From NCBI GenBank assembly GCA_021296435.1, contig JAGWAK010000028.1, forward strand, positions 2,414 through 19,748: a stretch of DNA of 17,335 nt, given 5' to 3'. Positions within the stretch are counted from its first letter, which is position 1. Each line of letters begins with the position of its first letter. The notes under the pieces were generated by a model. The model did not search any database. It saw only the letters and a list, made by a program, of their open reading frames with translations, and was not told the origin of the DNA. This stretch comes from Acidimicrobiia bacterium. Lineage in GTDB: Bacteria; Actinomycetota; Acidimicrobiia; Acidimicrobiales; CATQHL01. Below, piece after piece: positions 13,352 through 17,335 of the stretch. A program made the translations under genes and the position numbers.

Positions 13352-13699
13352 ATGACAACGATCAGGTCGCTGCTGGACAACGTGTGCGCCGGGGGGGTGC
13401 TGACCGTCGGAGACCTCGCACAGGTCACCCGGACCAGCAAGCGCAACGTCGTCCGCTGGCGCTATCGAGGCGCCACCGTCCGTCGCGACGTCGAGGAGCG
13501 GCTCCTCGAGTTGCGCGCCGTCGTGGATCTCGCCCGCAAGGCGATGCCCGACCGCGAGGCGCGAACCTGGATGCGGTCGCCCCAGCCCGAATTCGAAGGC
13601 ATGAGGCCGCTCGACGCGATCTCCGAAGGCAAGGCCTTCGCCGTGATCGACCTGCTGGGGAGTCTGGTGGATGCCGCCGTCGAGGCCCCCATCGAGTGA
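13352..13699 (+). CDS. MbcA/ParS/Xre-type antitoxin-like protein (DUF2384), orphan
   Basis: This 115-residue protein has an N-terminal helix-turn-helix-like region (LTVGDLAQVTRTSKRNVVRWRYRG split at about 17-40). The C-terminal toxin-binding type domain follows: WMRSPQPEFEGMRPLDAI, then EGKAFAVIDLLGSL, matching the pattern W-x-PxxxFxGxxPxDxI...GxxxxVxxLL of MbcA/ParS/Xre antitoxins. Such proteins usually repress their own operon and neutralise an adjacent RES-domain NAD-degrading toxin. No RES toxin is encoded on either side: 3' is a 137-bp gap and then a lyase on the other strand. AGAGGAGG at 13335-13342 gives a strong ribosome site nine bases before ATG. It may be a solitary regulator or a leftover antitoxin. 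Confidence 0.75.
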   Translation: MTTIRSLLDNVCAGGVLTVGDLAQVTRTSKRNVVRWRYRGATVRRDVEERLLELRAVVDLARKAMPDREARTWMRSPQPEFEGMRPLDAISEGKAFAVIDLLGSLVDAAVEAPIE

Positions 13700-13729
13700 C
13701 CTGATCGGGCGCGGTCGAGGCGGCCGCCG

Positions 13730-13840
13730 TCAGGAGAACGTAACGCAGGCGTCGTCGGTTACCGCCAGGGTGTCGCCCATTTCGACGCCGAGATTCGACA
13801 TGGGTCGAACCTTGAGGCACAGGCGGGCGGCGTGCCTCAT
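13730..13840 (-). CDS. Putative 36-residue ORF translationally coupled to the lyase gene
   Basis: The ATG (13838-13840) overlaps the lyase TGA (13837-13839) in an ATGA arrangement, and the frame stays open for 36 codons to a TGA at 13730-13732. The predicted peptide starts MRHAARLCLKVRPM and continues with SNLGVEMGDTLAVTDDACV. From residue 14 its composition is that of an ordinary globular protein, unlike the Arg-rich translations of most shadow frames. I recognise no family. It could be a real small protein, the tail of a longer decayed gene, or chance: in GC-rich DNA a 36-codon frame is unremarkable, so the coupling is the main argument. Confidence 0.35.
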   Translation of the reverse strand: MRHAARLCLKVRPMSNLGVEMGDTLAVTDDACVTFS

Positions 13841-15225
13841 GGCTGCGGACGGCGCACGCTCCGCCAACGCTCCACGACGGCATCGACGATCGCCTCGGCC
13901 TCACCCAGGTAGCTCGCCGGTTCTAGGTTCACCTGATCTTCCAGACCACGGTCGGCGAGGAACGACCGGACAGCCTCCGCCAGTGGCACGCCGGAGTCCC
14001 GAGCCGCCGCGGACAGGTCGTAGACAACGTCCTGGGCCTCTTGACGCCCCAGCAGCGGGGCGAGGCGGATCATGAGCGCCTCGGCCATGATCAGGCCCCC
14101 GTCGATCTCCAGGTTGGCGGCCATGCGGGCACGATCCACGCGCAGCCCGGCGACCAGATCGCCGCAGCGGGCCAGCGAGCTGCCGGTATAGGCCACCAGC
14201 AGCGGCAGCGAATCCCACTCCATCTGCCACTCCCCTGCCGACCGCTCGTGGCGACCGGTCATGGCGCGCAACGGCACGGCGGCGAGCGCGCAGGCCATCC
14301 CGCTGAGCCCCACGATGGTCTCGGAGAGGACGGGATTGGCCTTCTGGGGCATCGTCGAGGACGCGCCGGCCAGCCGGCCACCGCCCTCGCGGACCTCGGC
14401 GATCTCGCTACGGGCCAAGTCGATGACCTCCAGAGCGATCCGGCTCGTCGCCGCGGCCAACACGCCCAGGCTGGCGGCGACCTGCGCAAGGCGGTCCCGG
14501 ACGCTGTGCCACGGCACGTCATCGCAATCCAGACCCAGGATCTCCGCGGTGCGCCGGCGCGTGGCAGTGCTGAGGGGCCCGTAGGCCGCCGACGTGCCTG
14601 CCGCCCCGTACAGCTGGACCACCTCGACGGCCGCCCGTGCCTCGCCCAGGCGCACCAGCGAGCGGGCGATCTCCTCCAGCCAGCCTGCCACCTTCATGCC
14701 GAAGCTGATCGGCACGGCCTGCTGACCGTGGGTCCGGCCGGCCATCGGCGTGGCCCGATGGGCTTCGGCGAGCGCCGCCAGGGTGTCGCCCAGCTCGGCA
14801 CCGGCGTGCGCGATGTCCCTGCAGGCGTCGCGCAACTGGAGCACCAGCGCCGTGTCCATGATGTCCTGGGTGGTGGCACCGAAGTGCAGCCAGGCCGCCA
14901 CGTCGGGATGGGTTCGGCCCAGCTGCTGCAACAGCGGCAGGATCGGGTACCCCACCAGCCGGGTGCCCTCCTGCAGTTGCCCGTGATCGATCTGGACCGA
15001 TGCGAGCTCTGCGTGGATCGTCTCGGCTGCCGACTCGGGGATCACGCCGGCTTCGGCCTGCGCCCGTGCCAGCGCCACCTCCACATCGAGCCAGGCCCTC
15101 GTGGTCCGATCCACGGAGAAAGCCTCGACGAACCGCGCCTCGCCGAAGATACCCAGCAGCGGGAGGCCTAGACCCATCCGGCCAGCCGCTAGGAAAGTCC
15201 CCGTCAGCCGCCTCAGGTCAGTCAC
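13837..15225 (-). CDS. Adenylosuccinate lyase/3-carboxy-muconate cycloisomerase (PurB/PcaB-like) family lyase
   Basis: This 462-residue protein belongs to the fumarase/aspartase superfamily, homotetramers in which three subunits build each active site. The three conserved regions are present: HFGATTQD at 114-121, GRTHGQQ at 163-169 (catalytic His166), and the signature SSTMPQKANP at 289-298 with the catalytic Ser of the mobile loop. GEWQMEWDSLP after the signature is closer to the PcaB-like branch (3-carboxy-cis,cis-muconate cycloisomerase) than to housekeeping PurB, and the gene lacks purine-gene neighbours, so an aromatic-catabolic or other elimination reaction is as likely as purine synthesis. 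The start is uncertain: GTG 15225 or ATG 15177, neither with a clear ribosome site; family similarity begins after residue 20. It is divergent from the Fic gene. Confidence 0.88.
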   Translation of the reverse strand: MTDLRRLTGTFLAAGRMGLGLPLLGIFGEARFVEAFSVDRTTRAWLDVEVALARAQAEAGVIPESAAETIHAELASVQIDHGQLQEGTRLVGYPILPLLQQLGRTHPDVAAWLHFGATTQDIMDTALVLQLRDACRDIAHAGAELGDTLAALAEAHRATPMAGRTHGQQAVPISFGMKVAGWLEEIARSLVRLGEARAAVEVVQLYGAAGTSAAYGPLSTATRRRTAEILGLDCDDVPWHSVRDRLAQVAASLGVLAAATSRIALEVIDLARSEIAEVREGGGRLAGASSTMPQKANPVLSETIVGLSGMACALAAVPLRAMTGRHERSAGEWQMEWDSLPLLVAYTGSSLARCGDLVAGLRVDRARMAANLEIDGGLIMAEALMIRLAPLLGRQEAQDVVYDLSAAARDSGVPLAEAVRSFLADRGLEDQVNLEPASYLGEAEAIVDAVVERWRSVRRPQP

Positions 15226-15304
15226 GGCCGCGAGCGTACGGGCAACCTACGTACGAGCGAGTGACGAGGCGCCGTGCCCGACACCGCGCTCAACCACTAG
15301 TGAA

Positions 15305-15329
15305 CTACTAATCACTACTATGTTAGTAG
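15305..15329. repeat. Dyad copy 1: CTACTAA-N11-TTAGTAG
   Basis: Perfect 7-bp inverted repeat with an 11-bp spacer, 202 bp before the Fic start codon and 80 bp before the annotated lyase start. The same arms and the same spacer recur at 17010-17034. It is a candidate operator for a dimeric DNA-binding protein. Confidence 0.7.
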
Positions 15330-15443
15330 ATCTACCTGTCGGGCCAGCCTGCCACCACGCTTGAGCGGATTCGTCATTGCAAGCGCTTCACATAGCCGCT
15401 GCTGTGCGGGCACTGCGGCAGATCACCACCAACTACCAGCCAA

Positions 15444-15468
15444 CTACCAACAACTCCTGAATCAGTAG
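15444..15468. repeat. Dyad copy 2 (degenerate): CTACCAA-N11-TCAGTAG
   Basis: Matches the perfect dyad at 12 of 14 arm positions with the identical 11-bp spacer. A further left half-site, CTACCAG (15433-15439), lies exactly 11 bp upstream, inside the tandem CCAACTACCA pair. Confidence 0.5.
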
Positions 15469-15489
15469 TCAATTGCTCTGGAATCGGTA

Positions 15490-15514
15490 ATACTAATCTT
15501 GTCCACACTAGTAG
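15490..15514. repeat. Dyad copy 3 (degenerate): ATACTAA-N11-CTAGTAG
   Basis: Matches the perfect dyad at 12 of 14 arm positions with the same 11-bp spacer, ending seven bases before the Fic ribosome site. A protein bound here would overlap the likely core promoter or the mRNA 5' end of the Fic gene, so repression is the simplest role. Confidence 0.55.
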
Positions 15515-15520
15515 CACACC

Positions 15521-15526
15521 AGGAGG
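15521..15526 (+). promoter_or_regulatory. AGGAGG ribosome binding site for a TTG-started Fic gene
   Basis: A perfect AGGAGG lies four bases before TTG 15531. No ATG or GTG in frame lies near it (the first in-frame ATG is about 96 codons in), so it fixes a rare TTG start. The spacing is slightly short. Confidence 0.75.
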
Positions 15527-15530
15527 ACCT

Positions 15531-16886
15531 TTGAAACACCCTCAGCGCCCGCCTGCCCTCGGTCCTCTGCTGGCAGAGACCACCGACGGAGATCCGCAAC
15601 GCTTGGCCAGCATCATTCTGAACAGTCGGCCGGTCGACCACAAGGGCCGCTACCTGCACTGGGATCAACTACGTCACCGCAATCCCCCTGACGGACTCAC
15701 CCACGAGCAGTGGTGGCTAGGGATATCGCTCAGCCGGCAGGCAACCGCCCGGCCTCTACCTCCCGTGGACAAGGACGGCGATCCCTTTCGGTTCAGCAAC
15801 ATCGACCGAATTCAGGAGATGCTCCACCGGATCGACCAGCAGGCCAGTGGACGGATCCTGGCAGACGATCTGGTCACGGACCCACGGTCGAGCGATCGCT
15901 ACCTCATCAGTTCATTGATCGAAGAGGCGATTACCTCCAGCCAGTTGGAGGGAGCCAGCACAACCCGAGCCATCGGCAAGGAGCTACTCAAGTCCGGGCG
16001 CTCCCCTCGGGATCGAAGCGAGCAAATGATCTTCAACAACTTCAACGCCATGCAACTGGCTGAGTCCATGGCGCGGGGCACTGAACCCTTGAGTCCGGAG
16101 GTCGTGCGGGAACTCCATCGTGCCGTGACCGTCGATGCGCTCGACGATCCAGCCGACGCCGGTCGGATCCAGACTCCCGACGAGGAACGAGTCGCCGTCT
16201 ACGCGCCGGAGACGGACATGCTCCTTCACCGGCCGCCCCCTGCGTCGGAACTGCCGGAGCGCTTGGCCCGACTCTGCGCGTTTGCCAACGGCGAGTCGGG
16301 TGAGGGGTTCATTCATCCGGTGGTCCGGGCGATCGTGCTGCACTTCTGGCTCGGCTATGACCACCCGTTCGTCGATGGCAACGGCCGGACGGCGCGGGCT
16401 CTGTTCTACTGGTCAATGCTGAGATCCGGATACTGGCTCACGCAATACATCTCGATCTCCAGCATCTTGAGGAAGGCGCCGGCCCAGTACTCCATGTCAT
16501 ACCTCAACACCGAGAGCGACGACAACGACCTCACCTACTTCATCATCCACCAGCTGCGCGTCATCGAGCGCGCCATCGAGGCGCTCAAGGGCTACCTGAC
16601 CCGCAAAGTGAGGGAAGACCGGAAGTTGCAGATACTCCTCCACGACAGTCCTGCCCTGAACCATCGCCAACGTGCCCTCCTGGGCCGCGCCATGCGGGAT
16701 CGGCACCAGCGATTCACAATCAAGGCCCACCAGCGACAACACCGGGTTGCCTACCAATCCGCTCGCACCGACTTGCTCGGCCTCGAGGATCTCGGGTTGT
16801 TCATTCGAACCCAAATCGGCAAGGAGTTCGTATTCCGGGCGGTCCCGGATCTCTTCGATCGCATCGAAGATCTGACGCATCGCTGA
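15531..16886 (+). CDS. Fic domain protein (class II, self-inhibited; probable AMPylase)
   Basis: This 451-residue protein has the full Fic core HPFVDGNGR at 278-286, with the catalytic His278 and the phosphate/metal-binding DGNGR. An N-terminal inhibitory motif [S/T]xxxE[G/N] appears as SSQLEG at 136-141 (Glu140), which marks class II Fic enzymes that restrain their own NMP transfer. The N-terminal part resembles the Fic_N region found before the core in bacterial Fic/DUF4172-like proteins. The C-terminal part after about residue 370 (ALNHRQRALLGRAM..., then TARTDL-like SARTDLLGLEDLGL) looks like a winged helix that could bind DNA. It likely transfers AMP to a protein target. Codon use looks less GC-biased than its neighbours, and repeated dyads flank it on both sides, hinting at horizontal acquisition. 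No separate antitoxin is present. Confidence 0.92.
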   Translation: MKHPQRPPALGPLLAETTDGDPQRLASIILNSRPVDHKGRYLHWDQLRHRNPPDGLTHEQWWLGISLSRQATARPLPPVDKDGDPFRFSNIDRIQEMLHRIDQQASGRILADDLVTDPRSSDRYLISSLIEEAITSSQLEGASTTRAIGKELLKSGRSPRDRSEQMIFNNFNAMQLAESMARGTEPLSPEVVRELHRAVTVDALDDPADAGRIQTPDEERVAVYAPETDMLLHRPPPASELPERLARLCAFANGESGEGFIHPVVRAIVLHFWLGYDHPFVDGNGRTARALFYWSMLRSGYWLTQYISISSILRKAPAQYSMSYLNTESDDNDLTYFIIHQLRVIERAIEALKGYLTRKVREDRKLQILLHDSPALNHRQRALLGRAMRDRHQRFTIKAHQRQHRVAYQSARTDLLGLEDLGLFIRTQIGKEFVFRAVPDLFDRIEDLTHR

Positions 16887-16998
16887 TCGGCGTGCCGGGC
16901 GAGGCCACAATCGCGTCGACTTGCGGCACGCTTCGTCGATTCGTGCCGACAATGCCCGGCGTCGAAGGTTCCGGCCCTCCCTTCCGCGCCGCGCCTGA

Positions 16999-17045
16999 GT
17001 ACTAATCTGCTACTAATGAAGTGAGATTTAGTAGACGATTAGTAC
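16999..17045. repeat. Nested inverted repeats with half-sites on 11-bp steps (dyad copy 4)
   Basis: An outer perfect 9-bp inverted repeat GTACTAATC (16999-17007) / GATTAGTAC (17037-17045) encloses an inner perfect dyad CTACTAA-N11-TTAGTAG (17010-17034). The left half-sites begin at 16999 and 17010 and the right half-sites at 17028 and 17039, so neighbouring half-sites are 11 bp apart, about one helical turn. The inner dyad has the same arms and spacer as copy 1 upstream of Fic. Confidence 0.7.
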
Positions 17046-17087
17046 CTGAACAGAGCCCGGGAGACTTCTGGCAGACGCTTCCACCAA

Positions 17088-17103
17088 CTGGGGCACGCCC
17101 CAG
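17088..17103. terminator. Possible hairpin terminator between convergent genes
   Basis: CTGGGGC-AC-GCCCCAG has 7-bp GC-rich arms, about 41 bp beyond the stop of the minus-strand desaturase paralogue. The central loop is only two bases and there is no T-tract, so it would be an atypical terminator. Confidence 0.25.
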
Positions 17104-17144
17104 GTCGCGGCGGTTGACGTCGAAAAGCGATCGCTTCGAACACC

Positions 17145-17335
17145 TCAGCCGGAGGTGTGGCCGGCGGCCTCGCGGCGGGCTCGCATACGCTCGTGGGCCT
17201 CGGGGGAGCCGTCGTGCCAGGTGCCCACCCAGGCGTCGACGGGGACAACCGGGGTACCGTAGTTGCACTCGAAGTACTTGTGGTGCAGGTCGTGGAAGTA
17301 GTCGCCGGCCGGGAGGGTGCGGTCGCCGGCGACCA
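17145..17335 (-). CDS. Second fatty acid hydroxylase/sterol desaturase (C-terminal fragment)
   Basis: The last 62 codons of a minus-strand gene are visible, running off the window's right edge. They contain the final histidine cluster HDLHH, followed by KYFECNYG and VGTWHDGSPEAHERMRAR, and match the C-terminus of the complete gene at 12256-13230 almost residue for residue, with a different short tail (AAGHTSG). The N-terminus and the other histidine clusters lie outside the window. It is a paralogue and not an exact copy: substitutions such as Ile to Val and Tyr to Phe, and many silent changes, show an old duplication or separate acquisition. Confidence 0.88.
   Translation of the reverse strand, partial: VAGDRTLPAGDYFHDLHHKYFECNYGTPVVPVDAWVGTWHDGSPEAHERMRARREAAGHTSG

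Larger units (their letters stand above)
15226..15530. promoter_or_regulatory. 305-bp AT-richer divergent regulatory region between lyase and Fic genes
   Basis: This is the least GC-rich stretch of the window and carries no gene. It holds three copies of a 25-bp dyad (15305-15329, 15444-15468, 15490-15514), a CACTAGTG palindrome (15295-15302), a tandem pair of CCAACTACCA units on an 11-bp step (15429-15449), and the Fic ribosome site. Promoters for both flanking genes must lie here; TAATACTAAT at 15488-15497 could contain a -10 element, but I could not find a well-spaced -35. Confidence 0.6.
16887..17144. other. 258-bp intergenic region between Fic and second sterol desaturase gene
   Basis: No gene is visible. 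It contains a nested AT-rich inverted repeat cluster (16999-17045), a CTGGGGC-AC-GCCCCAG hairpin (17088-17103) and an AAGCGATCGCTT palindrome (17125-17136). The genes on both sides point into it, so it should hold both 3' ends and terminators. Confidence 0.6.

Noticed and set aside
12256..13446. Longer 396-residue start for the first sterol desaturase
   Set aside because: The extra 72 residues overlap the divergent antitoxin gene and its ribosome site; ATG 13230 has its own GAGGGGG site and fits the family.
15429..15514. CRISPR or plasmid iteron array
   Set aside because: Units are too short and irregular, and there are no spacers of constant length, cas genes or replication gene; a regulatory array fits better.

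Overview
The window is GC-rich (most intergenic stretches included) and uses many GTG starts. With a mycofactocin (mft) maturation block, an MbcA/ParS-type antitoxin, a DUF2867-type SDR and sterol-desaturase-like proteins, this points to an actinobacterium. Acidimicrobiia is my best guess, but that is an inference from gene content only. No rRNA, tRNA or CRISPR array was seen.

Layout. (1) 1-1925, plus strand: the tail of a 2-oxo-acid dehydrogenase E1 alpha subunit, the complete E1 beta subunit, and a classical SDR oxidoreductase. (2) 1987-3429, minus strand: a compact three-gene group made of a small membrane protein, a DUF454 membrane protein and a NUDIX hydrolase. (3) 3430-7966: the remains of a phage-defence type locus. 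An intact DUF1156 DNA methyltransferase (5096-7966, minus) is followed directly by a frameshifted, truncated relic of a DUF499 ATPase (about 4396-5094), then by about 1 kb of non-coding or unrecognisable sequence holding a degenerate direct repeat, a perfect DnaA-box-like palindrome and a TetR-operator-like palindrome. (4) 8081-12219, plus strand: mftB-mftC-mftD, tightly overlapped, then an SDR/DUF2867 fusion. mftA, mftE and mftF are not in the window. (5) 12256-17335: two paralogous fatty acid hydroxylase/sterol desaturase genes on the minus strand (the second cut by the window end). Between them lie an orphan MbcA/ParS-like antitoxin, a PcaB/PurB-like lyase with a tiny translationally coupled ORF at its end, and a class II Fic AMPylase-type protein that starts with TTG.

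The most notable signals are three. First, the DUF499 fossil shows that the DUF1156 methyltransferase has survived its partner ATPase. Second, a 25-bp dyad (CTACTAA, 11-bp spacer, TTAGTAG, with near-matches) occurs three times in the 300 bp upstream of the Fic gene and once downstream, with extra half-sites spaced at 11-bp steps; no regulator for it is visible. Third, the mycofactocin block lacks its precursor peptide and later-acting genes, with an SDR/DUF2867 gene where mftE/mftF would often be.
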